In this document: positions 1 to 9,400 of the stretch, in pieces | How the letters are laid out: each line of letters begins with the position of its first letter | Numbering within the stretch: the stretch's first letter is position 1 | Source of the DNA: Verrucomicrobiaceae bacterium | GTDB taxonomy: Bacteria > Verrucomicrobiota > Verrucomicrobiia > Verrucomicrobiales > Verrucomicrobiaceae | Assembly (NCBI GenBank): GCA_016713245.1 | Contig: JADJPM010000004.1 | Coordinates: forward strand, 620,001-684,000 | Reading direction: 5' to 3' | DNA length: 64,000 nucleotides | Program-made: the position numbers and the translations under genes | The notes under the pieces: generated by a model | What the model saw: the letters and a program-made list of their open reading frames with translations, nothing else | The model's database searches: none | What the model was told of the DNA's origin: nothing

Positions 1-1595
1 TGACGAGGCTGCGCTCGGTCACGGTCTTTTCCTCGGCGGCTGCTTCGACAGCGGCGCGGCGTTTGGCTGCTACGGCGTGGGGTGTCAGTTCGTGCACTGT
101 CTTGGTGGTGGCGCTCGGCAGCCGTTCAAATAGGGTCCGTTAGATACGCTTCGGCGTTGATACCCGCTCGGTAGCAGTTGGCGATGAGCGTGTAGAACGT
201 GGCGGCTCGCTCGCCACTCTTCGCGTCGCCCATGAAGAGCCAGTTCTTCTTCCCGATGGCGCTCGGGCGGATGCTGTTCTCGACGAGGTTGTTGTCGATC
301 TGCACGCGGCCGTCGCGGGTGAACACGCAGAGCTTCTCCCACTGCCCGAGCGCGTAGGCGATGGCTTCGCCGGTGAGGCTGCGGGGGAGGTGCACGCGGC
401 TTGCTTGCAGGCTTTGCAGCCGGTGGTGGATGGCGACGAGGATGGGGGTGCTGTGCTCTTGTCGGGCTGTCCGTATCTCCAGCGGCCCGGCGCGGGCTTC
501 TCTCATCCGCGCTTCGATGCGGTAGAGCGCCTGCATTTGCGCGAGCACCCAGCGGGCGTCTTCGCCTTCTTCTTGGGCTTCGTAAAATTTGCGCCGCGCA
601 TGGGCCATGCAGCCGGCGAGCGTGATGTTGCCTGCGCGTCCGGGCTGCTTGATGAAGCTGTCGTAGGCTTTGTAGCCGTCGCACTGGATGAGGCCGGTGT
701 AGTCCTCCGGCACGATTTGCTCAAGGCATGCGGTGCCGCGTCCGGTGTGCCAGGCCATGAAGCCGATGTTGCTCACGGGGTTGTGCACGCTCCACAGATA
801 GCCGGTGCCGCAGATGCCTTCGCGTTCGGGGTCTTGATACTTCACGGGTGTCTCGTCGATCTGCACATAGCCACCCTGAAAGACTTCTCTTTTGATCTGC
901 TCGATGACGAGGCGGCTGGCCTGATGCGCCATGCCCATCCAGCCGCAGAGTGTCTGGCGCGGCACGGGCAGGCCCTGGCGGGCGTAGAGCTGCTCGATGC
1001 GGTAATACGGCAGGTGCATCTCGAAGCGTGAGGCGGCCACATTGGCCAGCAGTCGCGGGCTGGCGATGCAGCGCTCCTGCAGCCTCATCAGCGGGGCGAT
1101 GACGGGCGGCAGGTGCCGCTGCGCGATGCGCACATATTTGCGGCGGATGATGTGCTGCTGGCGGAACTGCGCGGGCACATGGTCGAGCAGCCTGGTGGTC
1201 TCCGAGCCGATGCACACAAAGGCTGCCGGATCGGCCACGACCTCGGCGGGATCGACGATGATCTGCTCCACCGGCAGGCTCGCGACGAGCTGCGCAAAGC
1301 TGCGCTTCTTTTGCGTGCGGGCTGCGCGTGGTCCTTCTGCTCAGCCTCCGAGCCGTCGAGGCCGACGGTGGAGGCTGCGGGCTTTGGGCAGTCCGCAGGC
1401 GGCACCTCCAGGCCTTCGAGCAGCATCTGGAGCTGCGCGGGATCGAGCTTCTCGGATGACTTGCCAAAGAGCCGCTTCACCAGCGCATCCACCTTTGAGC
1501 TGGAGCACGCGGTTGTGCTGCGTGAGCTGGGCGATGATCTCTTTGAGCGATGCGACTTCCTTTTGATGCAAGGCGTCGCGTTCGTGGTCAGTCAT
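1..1595 (-). pseudogene. tnpC: IS66 transposase TnpC, frameshifted three times and cut by the window edge
   Basis: DDE transposase of IS66. The protein is spread over three frames. The N-terminal coiled segment (MTDHERDAL...HNRVLQLK) runs from 1595 to about 1494. A second frame carries VDALVKRLFGKSSEKLD, 1492 to about 1312. A third carries the zinc-binding and catalytic region down to 126, including QIDETPVKY, QCDGYKAYDS and NNLVENSIRP. A fourth segment (ERLPSATTKTVHELTPH) continues past 126 to the window edge. Plus-strand lesions: CC at 1492-1493 (one C expected), TTTT at 1309-1312 (five T expected) and GGG at 133-135 (GG expected). All are one-base changes in short homopolymers, so a dead element and sequencing error are both possible. 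Confidence 0.85.
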
Positions 1596-1693
1596 CGTGT
1601 GTGCGTGCTGAAACGAAGGCCCGTCACGCGCTTATCACCTCATTGCATCTCGCACGAAAAAAACTCTCAGCCCTTCGCCGTTTGCTCTCTGCC

Positions 1694-2044
1694 TTACCGC
1701 TCATACCAGCCGCGCGGACGTGCGCCGTGCATGTCGATGCCGTCGGTAAGCAGCGTGAAGGCCTCCGGCTTGAGCTCGAGCTTCACCTGGCCCTCCTGCG
1801 CCGCTTTGGGCCAGAAGAAGGTGCCTTCTTCCAAGCGCTTGGTCATCAGCCACAGGCCCGTTCCATCGAAGTGCAGCACCTTGATGAGACGACGGCGCTT
1901 GTTGGTGAAGACGAAGAGCGCCTTGTCCTTGGGGTTCTCCTTGAGCTTGTCTGCCACGAATGCGTGCAGCGTGTTCATGCCCGCACGCAGGTCGCAAGGC
2001 TCCAGCGCGATGAAGATGCGCAGTGTGGAAGGGAAACTCAGCAT
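1694..2044 (-). CDS. tnpB: IS66 accessory protein TnpB (Orf2)
   Basis: 116 residues, the usual size of IS66 TnpB (about 115). It carries the family hallmarks: PCDLRAGMNTLHAFV near the N-terminus, DKALFVFTNKRRRLIKVLHFDGTG in the middle (a pattern, discontinuous in conservation), then LWLMTKRLEEGTFFWP. The start overlaps the end of tnpA by 7 bp, as expected for translational coupling in IS66. Its biochemical role is not established, but IS66 transposition needs it. The frame is intact, unlike the neighbouring tnpC. Confidence 0.93.
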   Translation of the reverse strand: MLSFPSTLRIFIALEPCDLRAGMNTLHAFVADKLKENPKDKALFVFTNKRRRLIKVLHFDGTGLWLMTKRLEEGTFFWPKAAQEGQVKLELKPEAFTLLTDGIDMHGARPRGWYER

Positions 2045-2520
2045 GCGGGCGAGGCGGTCGAGTTGAGATGGCGCAGCAGATGAGCTGCCAGCTCTGCCTG
2101 CGAGGCATCGTGCAGATGCAGCCTCGCACCCCCTGGCAGCAGCAGCTCCAAGGCGGCAGGAGCAACTGGAGTGGAGGGCGTGACAGAAGAGGATGGCAGC
2201 GCCACCTCAACAAGCTGGAGACAAGCCGTGGTCTTCCCATTGGGCTGAGCCGAGCGCAGAGGGCGCTGGAGGGCCGTCTTTTGCATGGCCGCCATCTTTT
2301 GATAGTCGCCACGGGCACGACGGCGCTTTTGAATCCACGAGGCAAAGGTTTGGTAATTGACCCCGGCCATGCGGGCGAAGGGCCGCCCCTTCATGCCGCT
2401 GCGCTCGAACTCATCGAGCAGAGCCTCGCGCTTGTCCCGTGTGAGCGTCACGCGCCCCAAAACGTCCTGCTTCAAGAGGGTGGTCTGATCTCGCTTCGTA
2501 GTCATAAACGTCGTAGCCAT
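2038..2520 (-). CDS. tnpA: IS66 TnpA (Orf1), helix-turn-helix protein
   Basis: 160 residues. The first half has a Tnp_1-like helix-turn-helix (LLDEFERSGMKGRPFARMAG then NYQTFASWIQKRRR), expected to bind the element ends. The second half is Pro/Ala-rich and ends in LELLLPGGARLHLHDASQ, the conserved C-terminal strand of this family. A second in-frame ATG five codons in (MTTKRDQ) is an alternative start. The gene lies at the outer end of the element, with its start codon inside a small inverted repeat next to the terminal repeat. Confidence 0.88.
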   Translation of the reverse strand: MATTFMTTKRDQTTLLKQDVLGRVTLTRDKREALLDEFERSGMKGRPFARMAGVNYQTFASWIQKRRRARGDYQKMAAMQKTALQRPLRSAQPNGKTTACLQLVEVALPSSSVTPSTPVAPAALELLLPGGARLHLHDASQAELAAHLLRHLNSTASPAC

Positions 2521-2537
2521 AAAGCTACGACACTTAC
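2510..2537. repeat. IS66 end: terminal repeat and hairpin over the tnpA start
   Basis: GTCGTAGC at 2510-2517 and GCTACGAC at 2524-2531 form a perfect 8-bp inverted repeat with a 6-nt loop that contains the tnpA start codon. The outer edge at 2537 reads GTAAGTGTCGTAGC on the minus strand and resembles the IS66 terminal repeat. The hairpin could mask the tnpA start in read-through transcripts; that role is inference. Confidence 0.6.
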
Positions 2538-2559
2538 TGACTACGACAGACCCACGGTG

Positions 2560-2769
2560 CTAGGTCTGACGGATACGCTTTTTCTGCTCGAAGGCCCATT
2601 CGAGAGCACGCTCGGGACCGAATTCCCAAAAGTAGATGCCGTAGCCGAGCCAATCGTATTCGTTCTCACTCTTGGAAAGAGGCTCGCCATTCCACAGCAC
2701 CCGCTTGACAACCGACTCGTCGCAACCGTGGTAGGCGATGATGGTGCGCTGGTAGTCGAAGTGCCGCAT
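2560..2769 (-). pseudogene. Truncated hypothetical protein, ADP-ribosyltransferase-fold-like N-terminus
   Basis: 69 residues. The segment YHGCDESVVKRVL ... DYDWLGYGIYFWE-like (here EYDWLGYGIYFWE) ... ERALEWA recalls the start of a family of about 150-residue bacterial proteins with a PARP/ADP-ribosyltransferase-like core, known to me only as hypothetical. The reading frame ends 22 bp from the inferred IS66 end, so the C-terminal half is missing, probably through the insertion or an associated deletion. The part present starts with ATG and is otherwise intact. The fold assignment is tentative. Confidence 0.5.
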
Positions 2770-2946
2770 GATACCTATGCTGACTCAAAAGTGGGGATTT
2801 TGGCAAGCGCGGAGTTTGGGCGGGCGATAGACGCGGCTGCCCCAAACCTCTCCGAGGAAGAGGAGGAGGATTGCTGGCGATACTCTACGCTCTTTGCCCT
2901 TCGCTCTCCGCTTCGAGGAGGAGGCGGAGTAGGAGACGGAGGCGGA

Positions 2947-5337
2947 TTAGTAGTATTTCACCAGCCCATCCTTCCACAGTGGCTTGAGTTGATCGATGGG
3001 GGAATCGATCAAGGTGGTGCCGTTGTGGGAGATGTAGAGATACGGGTCGCGGGTGGCTTCGCCGATGATGACGAGGCCGGCTTTTTCGGCGGCGGCGACG
3101 TGTTCGGGGGCGATTTCGACGAGGAGGCGGCCGGGTGTTTCGCCGAAGAGGAGTTCGGCGGTGGTGAGGCCGCTGGCGGCGACGGGCATCTTGTCGGTGG
3201 CGATGCGGAGGCCGGCTTTGCCGCTGAAGGCCATTTCGGCCAAAGCGACGGCGAGACCGCCTTCACCGATGTCGTGGGCGCTGAGGACGGCGCCTTGCTT
3301 CACGAGGTCGAAGTAGCGGCGATAGGCGGCCATGCTTTCGGTTTCGCAGAAGGTCGGACCGGCGTCGAGGCCGATGCCGCGGGTGTATTTGGCGACGATG
3401 CTGCCGCGCAGTCCGGCGCTGGCTTTGCCCAAGACGGCGATCTTGCTGCCGACGCGGCGCAGGGAGGCTCCGACGACGTGCTTCGCGTCCTCGACGATGC
3501 CGAAGCCGCTGAGCAGGAGCGTGACGGGGATGGAGACAGGGCCTTCATCGGTGACGAAGTAGTTGTAGAAGCTGTCCTTGCCGCTGACGAAGGGCGCCCC
3601 ATACGCGATGGCGCTCTTGGCCATGCCTTTGGTGCATTCGACGAGGGCACCGAGCTCGCGCTCGTTGTCGGGATTGCCCATGCAGAAGTTGTCGAGGATG
3701 GCGATGCGGTCGGGATTCGATCCCATGGCGACGAGCTGGCGCACGCACTCATCGACGACGGCGCGGCCCATGAGATGCGGGTCGGTCTTGCCCCACTCCG
3801 GCAGCAAGGCGCAGGCGAGGGAGACGAGTTGCTGGCTGCCATCGACGCGGATGACGCTGCCGTCCTGCGGCGCATCGCCCGCGGCACCGGCGAGCGGTTT
3901 GAGGACGGTGTTGCCCTGCACTTCGTGGTCGTATTCGCGGATGATGGGCTCGCGGGAGACGATGGAGAAATCGGAGAGCAGCGTCTTGAGCGTGGCGGTC
4001 CAGGATTCCGGACGCACGGGCACGGCGGGCTGCACATCAGCCGGTGTGCGCCATTTCGCCCGCATCTCGCGGCGTGGGGCCTCATGCAGCGCGGTGACGT
4101 GCAAATCGCAGACGGTGGTGCCGTGGTGCATGACTTTGAGCCGCTGCGAGCCGTCGGCCTTCGCGAGGACGAAGATCTCGGTCTGATAGATGTCGGCAAG
4201 CTTTTGCAGCTCGGGCAAATCTTTCTCATCGATGGCGATGACCATGCGCTCCTGCGATTCGCTGATGAAGACCTGCCAGCTTTCGAGATCGGGCGCTTTC
4301 AGCGGTGCATTCTCCAGCCAGACCTCGCCGCCGGTTTCGCGGAGCATTTCGCCCGCCGCGGAGCTGAAACCGCCCGCGCCGCAATCGGTGACGAATTGAA
4401 TGAGGCCCTTCTCACGAGCGGCGAGCACCCAATCGGCGACTTTTTTCTCCTCGATGGGATTGCCGATCTGCACGGCGGTCTGGTCTTCCTCATGCGAGTC
4501 GGTGGTGAGCTCGGCGGAGCTGAACGTCGCGCCTTTGAGGCCGTCTTTGCCGGTGCGACCGCCTGCGGCGATGAGCAAATGGCCGGGCTTCACTTCCTTG
4601 GCGATGTCCTTGATCGGGATGATGCCGGCGGTGCCGCAGAAGACGAGCGGGTTATAAATGAAGGTGTCGTCAAACTGGATCGCGCCGTTGACGGTGGGGA
4701 TGCCCATGCGGTTGCCGTAGTCGCGCACGCCACGCACCACGCCGCGCATGACGCCGAGCGGATGGATGACGTCCTTGGCCTTGATTTGATCCTGCTCGAT
4801 GTCGGGCGGGCCAAAGCAGAACACATCGAGCGAGGCGACGGGCTTCGCGCCCTTGCCCGCGCCGAGGATGTCGCGAATCACGCCGCCGAGGCCGGTGTTC
4901 GCGCCCGCGTAGGGCTCGATGGCGCTGGGGTGGTTGTGCGTCTCCACCTTGAGGCAGACGGCCTTGTCGTCATCGAGCTTCACAAAGCCCGCGTTGTCCT
5001 CGAAGGCGCTGAGCACGAAATCGGGCTTCGTTTTGCAAATCTCCTCCGTCACATTGCGGATGTAGGTCTTGAACAAGCCGTCCACGACCTCCTGCTGGCC
5101 ATTGAGCGTGTGATAAATCTTCGCGCCAAAGATGCGGTGCTTGCAGTGCTCGCTCCAAGTTTGCGCGATGACTTCCATCTCGACATCGGTCGGCTCGCGG
5201 CCCTCATCCTGATAAATCTTCTGCACCGCGAGCATGTCCGCCTTGGAAAGCGAAAGCTTCATGCGCTTCGAGAGGTCGAGAAGCTGGTCAGCGGTGAGAT
5301 CGCGGAGGGGGATGGAGCGGAAGACGGCTTTGGACAT
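2947..5337 (-). CDS. purL: Phosphoribosylformylglycinamidine synthase, large subunit
   Basis: 796 residues. Catalyses the fourth step of purine biosynthesis, ATP-dependent conversion of FGAR to FGAM, in the cytoplasm with PurQ and PurS. Visible hallmarks: QTWSEHCKHR near residue 60, KVETHNHPSAIEPYAGANTG near 130, a central FVSGKDSFYN and, in the second half, DIGEGGLAVALAEMAF. The length is somewhat above the 720-750 usual for small-type PurL and far below the fused 1300-residue form, so a separate PurQ is expected elsewhere. The start MSKAVFRSIPL is the first ATG of the frame. The long opposite-strand frame covering this gene is a codon-bias shadow. No pur neighbours are present. Confidence 0.96.
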   Translation of the reverse strand: MSKAVFRSIPLRDLTADQLLDLSKRMKLSLSKADMLAVQKIYQDEGREPTDVEMEVIAQTWSEHCKHRIFGAKIYHTLNGQQEVVDGLFKTYIRNVTEEICKTKPDFVLSAFEDNAGFVKLDDDKAVCLKVETHNHPSAIEPYAGANTGLGGVIRDILGAGKGAKPVASLDVFCFGPPDIEQDQIKAKDVIHPLGVMRGVVRGVRDYGNRMGIPTVNGAIQFDDTFIYNPLVFCGTAGIIPIKDIAKEVKPGHLLIAAGGRTGKDGLKGATFSSAELTTDSHEEDQTAVQIGNPIEEKKVADWVLAAREKGLIQFVTDCGAGGFSSAAGEMLRETGGEVWLENAPLKAPDLESWQVFISESQERMVIAIDEKDLPELQKLADIYQTEIFVLAKADGSQRLKVMHHGTTVCDLHVTALHEAPRREMRAKWRTPADVQPAVPVRPESWTATLKTLLSDFSIVSREPIIREYDHEVQGNTVLKPLAGAAGDAPQDGSVIRVDGSQQLVSLACALLPEWGKTDPHLMGRAVVDECVRQLVAMGSNPDRIAILDNFCMGNPDNERELGALVECTKGMAKSAIAYGAPFVSGKDSFYNYFVTDEGPVSIPVTLLLSGFGIVEDAKHVVGASLRRVGSKIAVLGKASAGLRGSIVAKYTRGIGLDAGPTFCETESMAAYRRYFDLVKQGAVLSAHDIGEGGLAVALAEMAFSGKAGLRIATDKMPVAASGLTTAELLFGETPGRLLVEIAPEHVAAAEKAGLVIIGEATRDPYLYISHNGTTLIDSPIDQLKPLWKDGLVKYY

Positions 5338-5478
5338 GGGTGGGGAGCCGTCTGGATTGGCGAGGAATCGGCGGGGTTCAATGCCAGAGGCATCAAAAAT
5401 GACGCAGATTGCAAATGGGTCACACTTTATATCCCAAAGCCACTCCCGACTCGTGTCAGACCAGCATGGCTCTCTTGC

Positions 5479-6411
5479 TCAAAGCGGTGGAGGCGGAGGA
5501 GGTGGTGCCAAGGGGCTAACTTTGAGGCGTATGAAGAGTTTTGGCATGCTTCCGGTAGGGACAGAGAAGTGGAAGGTGGGGAAGGTTCCTGTATTGGTTA
5601 CTGGGTTCCAGCTTCCTGGTAGGAGGGTGGTAGAAGATTCTGCGTCGTAGGCAATGCCGCTGACGTTGGCGGGTTTGGTGAAGGAGACAGAGAGGCTGCC
5701 GCCTGAGAGCTGAGGCTGCGGTATTGAGGTGGTGCTGCTTAGGTTGGGATCCAGGCCGAAGGCGAACTCCGCGAGGTTTTGGATACCGTCGTGGTCGGGG
5801 TCAGCGTCGTCGGCTGCGTTGCCCGTGTTGGTAGTGGTGCCGAAGTGTGTCTGCCGCCAGGTCTCGAAGGCCGTGAGCAGACTCTGCCCCGTGCCTGTGA
5901 GGGTGACATCAAACGGGTTTTCATTCGAGTCATTGTTCCCCACATGCAGAGCCGCCGTCCGTGCTCCTGTAGCACTTGGGGAGAAAGTCACCGTGATGAA
6001 AGCACTAGCCCCCGGCACCAGCGAAGTCGGCAAACCCACGCTGCTGATCGTATAGTCTGCCGAATGCGCTCCATCCTTCGTCACCGTGAGATTGTCCAGA
6101 TTCGCATTGCCGCCATTCTGGATAAAAATCACCGCCTGGAGTGAAGAGCTGCCCACGCTGACCGCCCCAAAATCCAGTGACGAAGTGCCATCCGTGAGGT
6201 CCAGAGATGTCTGCTGCTGCAAAGCAATCTCCGCCGCTGCCGTCGGTCCACTCATCGCCGTGAGATTGCCCGCTTTATCTTGCGTGTAGCTGTTGCTGGA
6301 TGCTGCGGTGAGGCGGTTAGCCGCATCGTAGGTAAATGTGGTGGAGACGGAGGCGGCGGATAGGAGGACTGGCAGCGCCAGGAAAAACAACAATGATGAG
6401 ATTTTCATCAT
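5479..6411 (-). CDS. Secreted choice-of-anchor D domain protein with an N-terminal YD-repeat remnant
   Basis: 310 residues from the ATG at 6411, chosen because it begins a clear signal peptide (MMKISSLLFFLALPVLLSAA); an in-frame ATG at 6480 would add 23 non-signal residues. After the signal come one and a half RHS-type repeats (TFTYDAANRLTAAS, then QDKAGNLTAMSG). An ASPM/SPD-2/Hydin-like choice-of-anchor D domain follows (LDFGAVSVGSS ... FITVTFSPSATGARTAALHV), then a TSP3-like calcium segment (DADPDHDGIQNLAEFAFGLD) and a Pro-rich tail. It lies 77 bp downstream of the large rhs gene, probably in the same transcript. The YD remnant suggests descent from, or recombination with, that gene. Function unknown; cell-surface display is likely. 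Confidence 0.75.
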   Translation of the reverse strand: MMKISSLLFFLALPVLLSAASVSTTFTYDAANRLTAASSNSYTQDKAGNLTAMSGPTAAAEIALQQQTSLDLTDGTSSLDFGAVSVGSSSLQAVIFIQNGGNANLDNLTVTKDGAHSADYTISSVGLPTSLVPGASAFITVTFSPSATGARTAALHVGNNDSNENPFDVTLTGTGQSLLTAFETWRQTHFGTTTNTGNAADDADPDHDGIQNLAEFAFGLDPNLSSTTSIPQPQLSGGSLSVSFTKPANVSGIAYDAESSTTLLPGSWNPVTNTGTFPTFHFSVPTGSMPKLFIRLKVSPLAPPPPPPPL

Positions 6412-6487
6412 ACTATGGTGAGGGTGTAAAATAGTCTCAAAATGCCATATAGCCCGGTTTAGTTTTGTTTGAGCATGCATAACATCT

Positions 6488-9400
6488 TCATGGGTTTCTA
6501 TTTTGGAATCTAATTTCCTCTTTTGTAGAGTTTTGAGCGCTACTATATGCTTCTGAACCGCCAGCTGACAAAGCGGCTAGATAGCTTACAGCAACCTTGT
6601 TTACTCGAGCTAGATCGCTGAGCCGTTTTAGCCTTAACTTTTCTAGTTCCCAACCTCGCTTGGATGTTAGTGATAGCCTTTGCCATTCCGCTTCTAATTT
6701 CGTGATTTGACCCAGCTCGAATTGGCTAGCTACATTCGCTTCGAGAAGATCAAACGCTCTATTCGTGGCATCGGTTAGGCTTTTGTATCTAGATGTGACA
6801 ATCGGTTGCAAAATCGCCAAAATATCCCTTCTCAACTGCTTATCTGAGGCAGACTTACTCATGCCTAATGTGGCATAATTGATGTCGTGAGTATTGCAGG
6901 CTGGAACAAGAGCCATAGCGTCTATATAGTCGGGCAGCACTAGGTTCGTGGAGCCAAAGATGATTGTGTTTTTGGTAAACTGACCTTTTGCACCACATCC
7001 GTTGAGCTGAACCTTTATGGTGTAGTTCCGAGATTTATAAGTCATCGGAACAAATGTTAAATACTGACTAGAGAAGACGACATCAAAGCCACTCGGGTCC
7101 AATTGTGTTATTGGATTCCCCCCCGCATACCCAAACCGATTCAGCGTCCGCGCATCACCCGCACTCCCTGCCAGCTGATCCAAGCTCACAAACCTCCCCG
7201 TGCTCGCGGCATAGTACCTTGCTCGCATGAAGTGCAGGCCATTGCCTTCATCCATGACGCCGTGTTGGCCGATGAAACGGAAGGGATAGCTGGAGGCCGC
7301 ATTAGCCGCTGTGGTGAGGCCGTAGGGGCTGTAGGCGTAGGATTCCACGATGCTGCCGACGCTCACGGATGAACTCCAGGCGGTGTTCCCACGAGTGATA
7401 GCTATTGTATCGCCACGATGATTGAAGTGTGGCACGGCATAGCCGCCGGTGGCATCCGCCGTGGCGATGAGGCCGGTGGCTCCGTAGATGTGAAAGCGGG
7501 TTGGCGCATGAGCATCATCACACTCGGCCATCACGGTGGGCATGTCTCCACCGGGGGCTGTGAGATAGCGGGTGGTGGCGGCACTGGTACTGCGGGCGAT
7601 GCGGACACCGTCTCCATCGTAGGAGTAGCTCGTGGTCTGACCGGCACGAGTGAGGCTGCTGAGCCAATCGAGGCCTTCAAAATCCAAAAAAGCATTCAAT
7701 GGCGCAGGAAATGCCTCCGTGCGGCCTGCTCCGTCATTGATCAAATTTTGGCCATTAATCTTGGAGAGGCGGTTAGCGGCATCGGGCAGCAGCGTTACAG
7801 GTGCATCCGTGGGGTTAGCGAGTGGCTGGTCGCCGGTGATGCTGAGGATGTTCCCTGCCGGACTCCAGGTGTAGTCATGGTAGATGCTGGTGCCGTTTAC
7901 CTGGGTGAAAATGCGGGAGAGACGGCCAGCGGGGTCATTGTACTGGTAGTCAGTCGAGGTGCCGTTGGGATTGGAAATGGCATCCACTTTGCCATCTCTG
8001 CGCCAGGTGTAGATGAAGCTGCCGCCCGTCCATGGTGAGATGGTTTTCATGCGGCCTAGATGATCGTGCGTGTAGCTCACGAGGCGACTTCCGGGGTAAG
8101 TGATGCTTTTCACCTGTCCGGCGGGTTCATGTGTGTAGGCCAGCGTGAGCGCTGAGCGGCCAAGCGGCGTGCGCGTGTAGGTGGTGAGGCGGTTGAGGAA
8201 ATCATACGCATAGCTGCTGCTGCCACGGCGGTCGCTCATGCTCAGGCGGTTGAGATTGGCATCGTAAGTGTAGCTGACGCTAGAATTCAGCCCGTCGCCG
8301 TAATCGATGCTCTCTAGGCGATCTAGCACGCCAAAGCTGCGGGTGATGGTGCGGCCTCCGGGGAAGATTTCACGCTGGAGATTGCCATTGGCATCGTAGC
8401 GGTATCTCCAAGTGTTACCGAGTGCATCTTGGCGCTGGTAAAGGCGGCCCTGGGCATCGTAAGTGTGACTGATGGTTTCTAAGCGTGGGTCGGTGATGGT
8501 TTGGATGTTATCATCACCGTAGTATGAGGTAGATACGAAGATATTGGTGCTCTTACCCCAAGCGGCAGCGGAGTAATCGCCATCCATGACATCGCACACA
8601 CGCTTGAGGCGGCCAGCATCGTCGTACTCATAGAGCTTGGTGGGCAGGTGGCCGGTGTAGCTGCCGGTGGTGCCAGTGGTCTCGCGGATGATGCGTTCGG
8701 TGGCATCATATTCGAACTCTTTGAAGTTCTGAAAACCGCTGGGAGCGGGCTCACTGATGCGCTGGACGAGGTGTTGGCGAGGAGCGGCGTGGTAGGCGTA
8801 GGTGTGGGTGATGCCCTCGCCATCGGTCACGCTGGTGACACGGCCATCGCTGAGATAGGCGGTGGTTTGCAAGGTCTCCCAGGAGGAAGTGAGCGGATTC
8901 CAGGCACGGGTGGTTTCCGGCAGGCCGCCCGCATTGCCCGTGGTGCCAAAGGTCTGCTCGAGGATGTTTCCATTCGGGTCCGTGGATCGGTAGGCGCGGC
9001 CCAGCGCATCGAAGTCCGTGATGCTGGTGGGCCTAGCAGCCACGCCGTCGGGCGAGGGCTGGCGCACACGCCAGGGGCGGTCGAGACCGTCGTAATCGGT
9101 GTTCGTCGTCTTTTGTCGGCGGTCCGTGACGGAGGTGCGGTTCCCATTTTCATCGTAGCCGATGACGATGTCCCGCGTCTCGCCGCTGCCGGGCGTGAGA
9201 TTCACCGCTCGGATGAGGGTGGGACTGCCTGCAGCATTCCATTCGATGTAAGTCTGGTAGTTCTTCCTGTCCGTGATGGTGCTGGGGAGGCCGCGATTCG
9301 GTGTGGGATAGGTGAAGACGGTTTCTCGATTGGCATTGTCGGGATCAAAGGGCACGATGATCTTCCAGGTGTCGCCCGTGCCGTTGTAGAGTAGTTCCGT

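Larger units (their letters stand above)
1..2537 (-). mobile_element. IS66-family insertion sequence, one end missing at the window edge
   Basis: The three IS66 genes are in the usual order on the minus strand: tnpA (2520 to 2038), tnpB (2044 to 1694), tnpC (1595 down past position 1). The end next to tnpA is probably 2537, where the minus strand reads GTAAGTGTCGTAGC, close to the GTAAGCG start known for IS66 ends. If so, the flanking 8 bp at 2538-2545 would be one copy of the target duplication; the other lies outside the window. tnpC has three single-base frameshifts, so this copy is probably not autonomous. Confidence 0.88.

Noticed and set aside
2023..5622. 1199-codon open frame on the plus strand opposite purL
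   Set aside because: It is antisense to a clearly conserved PurL, has strongly biased Asp/Glu/Gly/Ala composition and no domain, and extends into non-coding flanks. A high-GC codon-bias shadow.
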